A stretch of DNA of 36,788 nt from Melioribacteraceae bacterium (GTDB lineage Bacteria > Bacteroidota > Ignavibacteria > Ignavibacteriales > Melioribacteraceae), in assembly GCA_021647785.1 (NCBI GenBank), contig JAKIUC010000044.1, forward strand, positions 1 to 36,788, written 5' to 3'. Position 1 is the first letter of the stretch. Every line of letters begins with the position of its first letter. The notes below the pieces were generated by a model. The model was given only the letters and a program-made list of their open reading frames with translations. It was not told where the DNA came from and did not search any database. Shown in pieces: positions 8,193-16,290 of this stretch. The translations under genes were made by a program, and so were the position numbers.

Positions 8193-9407
8193 TTATATAT
8201 TTGAAAAATCAAAATTCTCTAACCGCTCTTTAACAGAATTCAAGAATTTACCACCGAGCATTCCATCAACCAATCTGTGGTCGTGACTTATTGTTAAATA
8301 CATCATTGGTTTAATTGCAATTGTATCCAGACCATCAACCTCAACAACCACGGGCTTTTTATCAACAGAGCCAACTCCAATTATTGCAACTTCCGGCTGA
8401 TTTATAATCGGCGTTCCAAACTGCAAACCAAACACTCCATAATTAGTAATTGAAAATGTTCCATTTATTACATCATCAGGTTTTAATCCTTTTGTTCGTG
8501 CTTTATTGCCAAGTGATGCAATCTCTTTCGCTAATCCTCTTGCACTTAAATTCTCAGCATGTTTAATGTTCGGAACAATTAATCCATTTGGCTCAATTGC
8601 AACGGCAATTCCAAGATTAACATTTTTCTTTACAATAATTTTATCTCCATCTATTTGCGAATTAACTAATGGGAATTCTTTAATTGCATTAACAATAGCG
8701 TGCGAGATAAATGTCATATAAGTAAACTTAATTTTCTCCACTTCAAGAAATCTTTTTTTGTTCTGTTTTAAGAAGTTATAAATCTTACTCATATCAACTT
8801 CTGTAACTGATGAAACATGAACAGAAGTATCACGACTATTTATCATATGCTCCATAATACGCTTACGTGTAGCATCCATTGGTATTATTTCATCTTCCGA
8901 GTCTAACACTACCGTAGATTTCTCATTTGCAGTTTTACTTCTATTAGAAATGTGATTTAGAATATCTTTTTTTGATACTCTTCCATTTGCACCAGTACCA
9001 GAAATATTTTCCAGTTCTTCAAAGGAGACATTTTCTTTGTTTGCAATACTCATCACTAAAGGGGAAAAGAATTTGCTGGATGTTGGATGGTGGATACTTG
9101 ATTCTGGATGCTTGATTCTGGATGCTGGATGCTGGTCTTTTGCATCGTCAACAATGATGGCTTCTGCACTGTCGGTTTCAATTATGGCAACAACTGTATC
9201 AACATCAACAGTCTCTTGCTCTTTTACTTTTATCTCAACCAAAATACCATCTGCCGGACTTGGTATTTCAGTATCAACTTTATCTGTTGTAATCTCAAAA
9301 ATAATTTCATCTTTCTGAACCTTATCACCTACAGATTTTAACCATGCTATGATTGTTCCCTCATTCAAACTCTCACCCATTTTGGGCATAATTATATCAA
9401 CTTTCAT
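8193..9407 (-). CDS. dihydrolipoamide acyltransferase (E2) of a 2-oxoacid dehydrogenase
   Basis: E2 core of an NAD-linked 2-oxoacid dehydrogenase. Lipoyl domain at 1-77 with the lipoylation lysine K43 in TTDKVDTEIPS; peripheral-subunit binding domain around 111-148 (KFFSPLVMSIA to GRVSKKDIL); catalytic acyltransferase domain from about 170 with the active-site HRLVDG at 377-382. Length 404 aa with one lipoyl domain is normal for bkd-type E2. The linker between lipoyl and binding domains is unusual: it contains tandem HPxSxxxHP words encoded by a DNA word repeat (see the repeat at 9076-9138). Ribosome site AGGAAAGAG before the ATG. Confidence 0.93.
   Translation of the reverse strand: MKVDIIMPKMGESLNEGTIIAWLKSVGDKVQKDEIIFEITTDKVDTEIPSPADGILVEIKVKEQETVDVDTVVAIIETDSAEAIIVDDAKDQHPASRIKHPESSIHHPTSSKFFSPLVMSIANKENVSFEELENISGTGANGRVSKKDILNHISNRSKTANEKSTVVLDSEDEIIPMDATRKRIMEHMINSRDTSVHVSSVTEVDMSKIYNFLKQNKKRFLEVEKIKFTYMTFISHAIVNAIKEFPLVNSQIDGDKIIVKKNVNLGIAVAIEPNGLIVPNIKHAENLSARGLAKEIASLGNKARTKGLKPDDVINGTFSITNYGVFGLQFGTPIINQPEVAIIGVGSVDKKPVVVEVDGLDTIAIKPMMYLTISHDHRLVDGMLGGKFLNSVKERLENFDFSNI
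9076..9138. repeat. in-frame word repeat in the E2 linker
   Basis: The plus strand reads as repeated words GGATGTTGGATGG, GGATACTTGATTCT, GGATGCTTGATTCT, GGATGCTGGATGCT. On the coding strand this gives a histidine/proline/serine-rich linker (about residues 91-111, words such as HPASRIKHPESS and HHPTSS). It stays in frame and sits in a flexible linker where extra residues are tolerated, as an inserted dispersed repeat would. Confidence 0.7.
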
Positions 9408-9423
9408 TTCTCTTTCCTGTTAA

Positions 9424-11487
9424 CTAATAATTTAATAATTCTTTTAAAGCATCATAAATTTTATCTCTGTTTGGAAGAATATCATTTTCCAAATTTGGAT
9501 GATAAGGAATAAAAGCATCTTTACCAGCAATACGTTTTATTGGTCCATCCAAATACTCGAAACAATTATCTGTAATTCTTGCAGCTATTTCAGCACCAAA
9601 CCCAGCAGTAATAGTATCCTCATGAATTATAATTGCTTTCCCAGTTTTTTTAACAGAAGTGAAAATTGTTTCTTCATCAAGCGGATTCATTGTTCTTATA
9701 TCAACAACTTCAACAGAGTATCCTTCCCCTTTTAGTTTACGAACTGCAAAATTTGTTTCATGAACCATTGCACCGTAAGTAATTACAGATAAATCATCAC
9801 CTTCAGTAACAACATTCGCTTTACCGAACGGAAGAAGATAATCGGAATCTGGTTCTGGAGAGCTTGCATAGCTCTGTCTGTAAAGTCCTTTATGTTCAAG
9901 GAATATTACAGGGTCATTTAATCTTAGTGCTGTTTTAAGGAGTCCCTTTGCATCCGCAGCATTGGATGGATATGCAATCAGAATTCCTGGAATGTGTGCA
10001 ATAAATCCTTCAATATTTTGGCTGTGGTACGGACCGCCATGAATGTAGCCTCCAACCGGAACTCTGTAAACCATTGGTGCAGAAAACATATTGTTTGAAC
10101 GATAACGTATTGTAGCAAGCTCATCTCTTATTTGCATAAACGCTGGCCAGATATAATCACCAAATTGAATTTCAGCTAATGGTTTCATCCCTGTTAATGC
10201 TAAGCCAATTCCAACACCAGCTATAGAGGCTTCGGCAAGCGGCGAATTGAAAACTCTTTTTTTTCCAAACTTTGTTGAAAGTCCTTTTGTAGCAGTAAAG
10301 ACACCACCTTTATGATCAACAACATCTTCACCAAATAAAATTATCTTTTCATTCCGTTCAAGTTCCTCTTGCAAGGCATGGTTTATAGCATCAACCAACA
10401 CAATTGGCGAACCTGATGGAGTTGATTTTTCATAATCCAAACTTTCTCTATAGCCACTCTCATCAAGCACATATCTATCAGCACCTTCACCAATTGGGTC
10501 ATCCAACGCTAAAGCATAGTCGGCAGCTATCTCAACCTCATTTTTTATCTCTGTATTAATAGTTTCAATTTCATCACTTGATAAAATACCCTCTGAAATG
10601 ATTCTATCAGTCAATAATTTTAACGGGTCTTTTACTTTATCAGCCTCAATAGATTCCTTTGTACGGTACTTCCTTTGGTCATCCGATGAAGAGTGAGAAC
10701 TAAGTCTTACAACGTGGGCTTCAATCAGGACTGGACCTCTCCCCTCTCTTGCAAATTTATAAGCCTTCTTTACAGCATTTAAAGATTCTTCATAATCTGT
10801 TCCGTCAATCTCCAATCTTAAAAGGTTATCAAACCCAGACATCATGCGGGCAATTGAAGAATCTTCGCCGCCACTCTGGTCTTTTACAGAAACGGAAATA
10901 GCAAGTTTGTTATTTTGAATTACAAATACTACTGGCAGTTTTTCTCTACTTGCCCAGTTAACAGCTTCGTGAAATTCCCCTTGGCTTGTTGTGCCTTCTC
11001 CACTCGAAACATAAGTTATAGCCTTTGTTCCATTCATCTTTGCTGATAGAGCAGTGCCAACCGCCTGCAAAAACTGCGTACCTGTTGGACTTGATTGGGT
11101 TGGAATATTTAATTCCTTAGAAGCCCAGTGGCAGGGTAACTGCCTTGCACCAGACATTGGTTCATCTTTCTTCCCAAGCAAGTGCTTAAAAATATTATCA
11201 AGGTCGTTTGAGATTGTTAACATAAACGATAAATCTCGATAATAAGGGAATGCCCAGTCAACTCCTTTCTCCATTTCTAATGCACATGCAATCTGGATTG
11301 CCTCATGCCCTGCTGGCGACATATGAAAAAACGACTTCCCTTGCTTTAGCAGATTCATTGCTTTGTTGTCAGTGAATCTTGACTTTATCATTAATTTAAG
11401 AGCTTCAACTAAACTCTTGTTTTTATCTATTTTTGGTGTATCCACAACTTCTCGCTTTTGATGTAAAATGCTTTTTTCTGATCTCAT
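9424..11487 (-). CDS. 2-oxoacid dehydrogenase E1, alpha and beta fused
   Basis: TPP-dependent decarboxylase of the same complex as the E2 downstream. The alpha part (about 1-335) has GHEAIQIACALE and the TPP region SGEGTTSQGEFHEAVNWAS ending in QNNKLAIS; the beta part (about 360-687) has LFGEDVVDHKGGVF, FNSPLAEASIAGVGIGLA and the EDTITAGFGAEI C-terminal domain. Most bacteria encode these as two genes; here one 687-aa chain carries both. The beta wording (QFGDYIWPAFMQI, GGYIHGGPYHSQN) is closest to branched-chain E1, so valine/leucine/isoleucine-derived substrates are likely but not certain. Its start overlaps the lipB stop. Confidence 0.93.
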   Translation of the reverse strand: MRSEKSILHQKREVVDTPKIDKNKSLVEALKLMIKSRFTDNKAMNLLKQGKSFFHMSPAGHEAIQIACALEMEKGVDWAFPYYRDLSFMLTISNDLDNIFKHLLGKKDEPMSGARQLPCHWASKELNIPTQSSPTGTQFLQAVGTALSAKMNGTKAITYVSSGEGTTSQGEFHEAVNWASREKLPVVFVIQNNKLAISVSVKDQSGGEDSSIARMMSGFDNLLRLEIDGTDYEESLNAVKKAYKFAREGRGPVLIEAHVVRLSSHSSSDDQRKYRTKESIEADKVKDPLKLLTDRIISEGILSSDEIETINTEIKNEVEIAADYALALDDPIGEGADRYVLDESGYRESLDYEKSTPSGSPIVLVDAINHALQEELERNEKIILFGEDVVDHKGGVFTATKGLSTKFGKKRVFNSPLAEASIAGVGIGLALTGMKPLAEIQFGDYIWPAFMQIRDELATIRYRSNNMFSAPMVYRVPVGGYIHGGPYHSQNIEGFIAHIPGILIAYPSNAADAKGLLKTALRLNDPVIFLEHKGLYRQSYASSPEPDSDYLLPFGKANVVTEGDDLSVITYGAMVHETNFAVRKLKGEGYSVEVVDIRTMNPLDEETIFTSVKKTGKAIIIHEDTITAGFGAEIAARITDNCFEYLDGPIKRIAGKDAFIPYHPNLENDILPNRDKIYDALKELLNY

Positions 11488-12176
11488 AATTCCTTACTAT
11501 TTCTTATCTCTATCTTATTATATCTAAATATTTTACTAAAATTATTAATTAGACTATTTTTAATAAGATTAATATTGATATTCATTTTCAATTCATTTTT
11601 TATTGATGCAACTCCTTTATCTTCAATTCCGCAAGGAATAATTCCATTAAAATAATCGATATCAGTATTTACGTTCAATGCAAACCCATGCATTGATATC
11701 CACCTACTCACTTTAATTCCAATAGCACAAATCTTTTTATCTTTAACCCAAACGCCAGTATGGTTTTCATCTCTTGCAGCTTCAATCCCAAATTCGGATA
11801 ATGTTTGAATAATAACTTCTTCAAGAGTGCGTAAATATTTATGAGTATCCTTTTCCCATTTATTCAAATCCAAAATTGCATAACCAACAATCTGTCCAGG
11901 TCCGTGATAAGTAATATCACCACCTCTATCAATATCATACAGTGAAATATTTCTTCTTTCAAGTTCTGTATCATCAAATAAAAGATTCGATTTATCAGAT
12001 GATTTACCAAACGTATAAGTATGTGGATGCTCTAACAATAAAAGTGTATCATCAATTTTATTTGACAAGCGTTTTTCAAAAAGATTATGCTGCAAATCCC
12101 ATGCTTTCTGGTAATCAATTAATCCTAAATCAGAATATATTAATTTCTTAGATGTGAATAGCTTTTCCATCTGCAT
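11484..12176 (-). CDS. lipB: octanoyl-[ACP]:protein octanoyltransferase
   Basis: Transfers octanoyl groups from ACP to lipoyl domains such as that of the E2 in this operon. Visible: RGGDITYHGPGQ (84-95), the catalytic lysine K155 in AIGIKVSRW and the nucleophile C182 in IIPCGIEDKG. 230 aa, normal length. The reading frame overlaps the 3' end of lpdA by 29 bases; the second ATG (residue 3) is an equally plausible start. The C-terminal 25 residues are basic and asparagine-rich. Confidence 0.94.
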   Translation of the reverse strand: MQMEKLFTSKKLIYSDLGLIDYQKAWDLQHNLFEKRLSNKIDDTLLLLEHPHTYTFGKSSDKSNLLFDDTELERRNISLYDIDRGGDITYHGPGQIVGYAILDLNKWEKDTHKYLRTLEEVIIQTLSEFGIEAARDENHTGVWVKDKKICAIGIKVSRWISMHGFALNVNTDIDYFNGIIPCGIEDKGVASIKNELKMNININLIKNSLINNFSKIFRYNKIEIRNSKEL

Positions 12177-13551
12177 CTTCGGCTGCTTCCATAATTATCT
12201 CCGCTAAAGTTGGATGTGCATGAATAGTACTTCCAATTGTTTCATTTGTTGCTTCAAGAGATTTAGCAATGCCAAGTTCTGCAATCATCTCCGTAGCTTC
12301 GGGTCCAATAATATGTGCACCGAGAAGTTCACCATATTTTTTATCGAAAATAAGTTTTGCGAATCCCTCCCGCTCCCCTATTGCTGCAGCTTTGCCACTT
12401 GCAGAGAGTGGGAACTTACCAACTTTAATTTCAATCCCTTCAGCTATTGCTTTCTCTTCTGTCATTCCAATGCTTGCAACTTGGGGTTGCGAATAAGTGC
12501 AGCCTGGAATATTTGAATAATCGATATCTGGAAGTTCTTTGCCATGAATAACTTCAATACAATGAATTCCTTCTGCAGAAGCAACATGAGCAAGACAAGG
12601 TTGACCAATCACATCTCCAATTGCAAAGATACCATCCACATTAGTTTGGTATGTTGATTTATCTACTTTAATATTTCCACGTTCAGTTTCAATGCCAAGT
12701 TCTTCAAGTCCAATGTTTTCACTGTTCGGAGAGACTCCAATTGCGTTAAGTGCTTTATCGGCAGTTAATTCAATGTGTTCGCCATCTTTATCAATTGTTA
12801 CAATTACTTTTCCATCCAATACTTTCACACTTTCAACTTTTGTTGATAGATGGAATTCAATACTACGCTTGCTTAAACTTGTTTGCAGAGCAGCAGAGAC
12901 CTCTTTATCCTCAAGCGGAAGAATGGAATCTAACATTTCAACCACTGTTACTTTGGTTCCAATTGTTGCATAGAAATATGCAAACTCAATACCAATAACA
13001 CCAGCCCCAATAATAACAAGCTCTTTCGGCTGCTCGGTTAACGTCATAGCTTCACTACTTGTAATTATGTATTCTCTATCAACCGGAATTGTTGGGATTG
13101 ATTTTGGTCTTGCACCAGTGGCAATTATAATTTTATCAGCCATTACAGTTTCAGTTACATTCCCATCATGGTCAATAATATCAATACCTTTGGCAGAATT
13201 TAATTTTCCAAAACCATTTACTCTATCAATTTTATTTTTTTTGAAAAGATACTCAACACCCTTTACAATTTTTTTAGAAACTTGTCTGCTTCGTTTAATT
13301 GTTTTTGCAAAATCAAAATTTACATTCTCAACAGTAACACCAAAACTTTTCGATTTGTTAAGAACAATATCGTAAACTTCAGCATTTTTCAATAATGCTT
13401 TTGTTGGAATACATCCCCAGTTCAAACATACTCCACCAAGATTTTCTTTTTCAACAACTACAGTTTTATAACCTAATTGCGATGCTTTTATTGCAGCAAC
13501 ATAACCTCCTGGACCTCCGCCAAGTATTGCAATATCATAATTTTGTAACAT
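12148..13551 (-). CDS. lpdA: dihydrolipoamide dehydrogenase (E3)
   Basis: FAD/NAD enzyme that reoxidises dihydrolipoyl groups. FAD-binding GGGPGGY (11-17), redox-active disulfide C42/C47 in GGVCLNWGCIPTKAL, second Rossmann motif GAGVIGIEFA, and the catalytic HPTLAE near the C-terminus (H446, E451). 467 aa, normal. It is first in the operon lpdA-lipB-E1-E2-(TumE pair)-lipA. Confidence 0.96.
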   Translation of the reverse strand: MLQNYDIAILGGGPGGYVAAIKASQLGYKTVVVEKENLGGVCLNWGCIPTKALLKNAEVYDIVLNKSKSFGVTVENVNFDFAKTIKRSRQVSKKIVKGVEYLFKKNKIDRVNGFGKLNSAKGIDIIDHDGNVTETVMADKIIIATGARPKSIPTIPVDREYIITSSEAMTLTEQPKELVIIGAGVIGIEFAYFYATIGTKVTVVEMLDSILPLEDKEVSAALQTSLSKRSIEFHLSTKVESVKVLDGKVIVTIDKDGEHIELTADKALNAIGVSPNSENIGLEELGIETERGNIKVDKSTYQTNVDGIFAIGDVIGQPCLAHVASAEGIHCIEVIHGKELPDIDYSNIPGCTYSQPQVASIGMTEEKAIAEGIEIKVGKFPLSASGKAAAIGEREGFAKLIFDKKYGELLGAHIIGPEATEMIAELGIAKSLEATNETIGSTIHAHPTLAEIIMEAAEDADGKAIHI

Positions 13552-13575
13552 TTAAATACCTTTTATTATTAAGAC

Positions 13576-13583
13576 CAAATATA
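13576..13583 (-). promoter_or_regulatory. candidate Bacteroidota-type -7 box upstream of lpdA
   Basis: The minus strand reads TATATTTG here, matching the TAnnTTTG -7 element of Bacteroidota promoters, about 25 bases before the lpdA start. The matching -33 TTTG is weak, so this is only a candidate for the operon promoter. Confidence 0.3.
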
Positions 13584-13675
13584 AATAAAATAGCAGTGAA
13601 TTAAAACCCTATATATTGCGAGAATAATTTTGTGAGAGTGATTTTGGCGTAAAAGGAGAAAGATTGAATTAGCTC

Positions 13676-13825
13676 TTAAAGAAATTTTACTTTTATATCC
13701 TTAATTATCTTAAAATCTGAAATGATTATTTTATCATAATGAGAATTTATAAAGGTTTTGCAAATGTTGCTTTTTTCTTGATTTAATAATATTTCGAGAA
13801 AAATATTTGTATCCAACAAATACAT
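13676..13825 (-). pseudogene. truncated PIN-domain (VapC-type) toxin
   Basis: Starts MYLLDTNIFLEILLNQE, the first strand and helix of a PIN ribonuclease with the first acidic residue (D5), and continues to an ISDF segment typical of one PIN subfamily; the frame then stops after 49 codons, where about 130 would be expected. The later acidic residues are lost, so it should be inactive. Its ATG overlaps the stop of the DUF2281 gene by one base (TAATG), the standard coupling of an antitoxin-toxin pair. Confidence 0.75.
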
Positions 13826-14037
13826 TAACGCCATTCCAAAACTTTATGCTGCAAATCAACCGATGTGTATTCTTTAGATATTTCGGACAAACCACCTTCC
13901 CACGAAAAATCAAAAGATTTGTTAGTTTTGGAAACAACAGCATATTTATGCATTAAGTAATCAATATAATCCATTACTTCGGATACCAAATCGGGAGGCA
14001 TTTTTTCTATTTTTTTATTTATCTGTTCAATGTTCAT
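13825..14037 (-). CDS. DUF2281-family antitoxin-like protein
   Basis: 70 aa; begins with a helix IEKMPPDLVSEVMDYIDYLM, the usual DUF2281 signature (P-P-x-L-x-x-E-V-x-D-Y-I-x-x-L), and ends with a WEGGLSEI...Y segment that in this family binds the toxin. Followed with one-base overlap by a truncated PIN toxin, so the antitoxin now appears to be an orphan. Start ATG follows GAGAGCAAAT. Confidence 0.75.
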   Translation of the reverse strand: MNIEQINKKIEKMPPDLVSEVMDYIDYLMHKYAVVSKTNKSFDFSWEGGLSEISKEYTSVDLQHKVLEWR

Positions 14038-14104
14038 AATTTGCTCTCATAATTATTATTCACTACAAAATAATGGGAATATTTACAAATAACAAGATTT
14101 TTAA

Positions 14105-14342
14105 CAGCGATTCGGGATGAAATAAAATTTTCCATAAATAATATAAAAAACCGTTGAAACGGTTGCGTTTTTAGCTAAGCTGTTATTTACCCATCCCGCC
14201 ACTGCGGGATGGGTAAACGGAAAAAACAAAGAAAAACAACCAGTTCACTGGTTTAAACATCTTAAAATAACAAGAAAATTATTTTTTTGAATAGTTTTAA
14301 TTTGTTGTTTTTATTCATTTTTATTTTGACCCCGAATCGCTG
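14105..14342. repeat. 238-bp palindrome-rich element with terminal inverted repeats
   Basis: Bounded by CAGCGATTCGGG (14105-14116) and its exact complement CCCGAATCGCTG (14331-14342), with partial matching continuing inward (AAATAAAA). Inside are three separate palindromes: AACCGTT-GA-AACGGTT (14149-14164), a 14-bp perfect stem TTTACCCATCCCGC / GCGGGATGGGTAAA with CACT loop (14186-14217), and AACCAGT-TC-ACTGGTT (14238-14253). No coding frame. The structure is that of a small non-autonomous mobile or REP-type composite element lying between the DUF2281 gene and mnmA. Confidence 0.7.
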
Positions 14343-14434
14343 AATTTTAATACATTTTTTGTTTGATATTCCTTGTAATGTATTCAATATTTGATATTTG
14401 TTCTTTACAATCTCCGTAGAAGACTTACAGAAAT

Positions 14435-15544
14435 TTACTTCTTGTTTTCTATTCTATCTATAATTCCACCTGCAAGAACGTACCCATTATTATTATAAAT
14501 TACCAATGATTGACCTGGAGTAATTGCACTTTTGGGTGAAATAAATTTTAACTTAATTTCAGTTTCGGATGTAGTTATTATCTCAGCTTCGGAACCAGGA
14601 TCAGAGTAACGAATCTTTGCTATAACTTTTTCACCAACAGAGAGTTTTGAAGAACTTACATAATTAATTTGATTTGCAGTTAAAACATATTCCAGAAGTT
14701 CTTCTTTATCTGCAACTTTAATTATGTTTTTTTCAACATTAATTTCCTTCACATAGACCGGAGTACCGAGAGCAATACCAAGACCTTTTCTTTGCCCAAT
14801 TGTATAAAATGGAATTCCACGATGCTTTCCTACAACTTTTCCGTGATACAAAATATCACCCTCCGGAACATCAGCAATTTTATCTGGTACTCGTTCTCGC
14901 AAAAATCGTTCATAATTATTATCAGCAACAAAACATATTTCCATACTTTCAGGTTTATTTGCTGTTTTTAAATTAAACTCCTCAGCAAGTTTTCGTATCT
15001 CCTTTTTGGTATATTTTCCAAGTGGAAGTAGTGTACGACTTAATGATTCTTGAGTTAATCCCCACAAAGCATAGGTCTGGTCTTTATGTGAATCTTCAGA
15101 ATTGATTAAACAATATCGTTGAGACTTTTCATCATAATCAACGCGAGCATAATGACCCGTAGCAACATATTGTGCATCTAATTGATTTGCCTTCTCTAAA
15201 AGTTCTTCCCATTTAATTGCTTTATTACAGATAACACAAGGGTTCGGAGTTCGCCCTGAAAAATACTCATCCACAAAATTATCAATTACAGCTTTTTCAA
15301 ATGATTCTGTAAAATCAACTGTGTAGTGCGGAAAATCGAACTGGGTGGCTACATTTTTTGCATCAAAAATAGCATCCAACGAGCAGCAGCCAGATTCATG
15401 TTTCGGAGCGCCGCCAACCTCCATAAAACCCCAAGTCTTCATTGTAATGCCAATTACTTCGTACCCTTCTCTATGTAATAATGCCGCTGCTACTGATGAA
15501 TCAACACCACCACTCATAGCAACAATAACTCTATTTTTATTCAT
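14435..15544 (-). CDS. mnmA: tRNA-specific 2-thiouridylase
   Basis: Thiolates U34 of tRNA(Lys/Glu/Gln). N-terminal PP-loop SGGVDSS (11-17), the first catalytic cysteine in GRTPNPCVICN, the second in SMEICFVADN, and the C-terminal beta-barrel domain with FYTIGQRKGLGIA. 369 aa, normal. It is last in a minus-strand run with the hemolysin III-like and AbgT genes (79-base gap upstream). Confidence 0.96.
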   Translation of the reverse strand: MNKNRVIVAMSGGVDSSVAAALLHREGYEVIGITMKTWGFMEVGGAPKHESGCCSLDAIFDAKNVATQFDFPHYTVDFTESFEKAVIDNFVDEYFSGRTPNPCVICNKAIKWEELLEKANQLDAQYVATGHYARVDYDEKSQRYCLINSEDSHKDQTYALWGLTQESLSRTLLPLGKYTKKEIRKLAEEFNLKTANKPESMEICFVADNNYERFLRERVPDKIADVPEGDILYHGKVVGKHRGIPFYTIGQRKGLGIALGTPVYVKEINVEKNIIKVADKEELLEYVLTANQINYVSSSKLSVGEKVIAKIRYSDPGSEAEIITTSETEIKLKFISPKSAITPGQSLVIYNNNGYVLAGGIIDRIENKK

Positions 15545-15622
15545 ACTTTTTTTTCTGTTTTTTTGAAGTGTAAATATAATAATTTCAAAATTTCAAAAGA
15601 GTTAAAAACGATAGGGCAATAT

Positions 15623-16279
15623 TTATTCCCCTGGCAAAATATAAAAGTACACCATAATAAAATGACAAACCCCAGCACAAAGAACAAAAAGATGAAAAAT
15701 TGCATGATTCAATTTTATTTTTTTAATGCTATATATTACTGCACCAATTGTATATAAAACTCCACCAGCAACAAGCCAAAATAAACCATCAGAGGAGAAA
15801 CTATTGCTCAGAGGTTTAACTGCAAATACTATCATCCAACCCATAAGTATATACATAAGTGTTGAAGCAAAATTATATTTTCCAGTAAAAAAAAGTTTTA
15901 GTATTATTCCAATTAGTGCCAATCCCCAAACTATACCAAAGAGAACCCAACCTAATGTGCCATGTAAAGTAACAAGCGTTAAAGGTGTATAAGTACCTGC
16001 AATAAGAATGTAAATAGATGTGTGATCGATAATTCTCAATCGACTCCGCAAATTAGGTTCATTAGTGCTATGGTAAATTGCAGAAGCAGAAAACAAAGCT
16101 ATTACACTTAAACCATAAATTGTAAAACTAATTACATGCCAAACATTTCCATAACTACTTGCATGAATTATTAGCAAAAATAAACCGATAATACCAAGAA
16201 TAACTCCAAAAGTATGAGATATAATATTGATTTTCTCTTCAAATGGTGAATAGTATTTTACTTCATTAATGTTCTGCAT
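15623..16279 (-). CDS. hemolysin III / PAQR-family membrane protein
   Basis: 218 aa with seven predicted membrane helices. Family histidines that bind a metal are visible: H22 in IISHTFGVI, H in SAIYHSTNEP, and HLFVLCAGVCHFI near the C-terminus. Bacterial members (YqfA/TrhA) act on membrane homeostasis; the name hemolysin is historical. It starts 11 bases after the AbgT-family stop, so the two are probably co-transcribed. Confidence 0.9.
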   Translation of the reverse strand: MQNINEVKYYSPFEEKINIISHTFGVILGIIGLFLLIIHASSYGNVWHVISFTIYGLSVIALFSASAIYHSTNEPNLRSRLRIIDHTSIYILIAGTYTPLTLVTLHGTLGWVLFGIVWGLALIGIILKLFFTGKYNFASTLMYILMGWMIVFAVKPLSNSFSSDGLFWLVAGGVLYTIGAVIYSIKKIKLNHAIFHLFVLCAGVCHFIMVYFYILPGE

Positions 16280-16290
16280 CTACAATAGAA

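Noticed and set aside
13734-13943. 69-codon minus-strand frame overlapping the DUF2281 gene
   Set aside because: It lies in another frame across both the DUF2281 gene and the PIN remnant, which have clear family matches; so it is a shadow.
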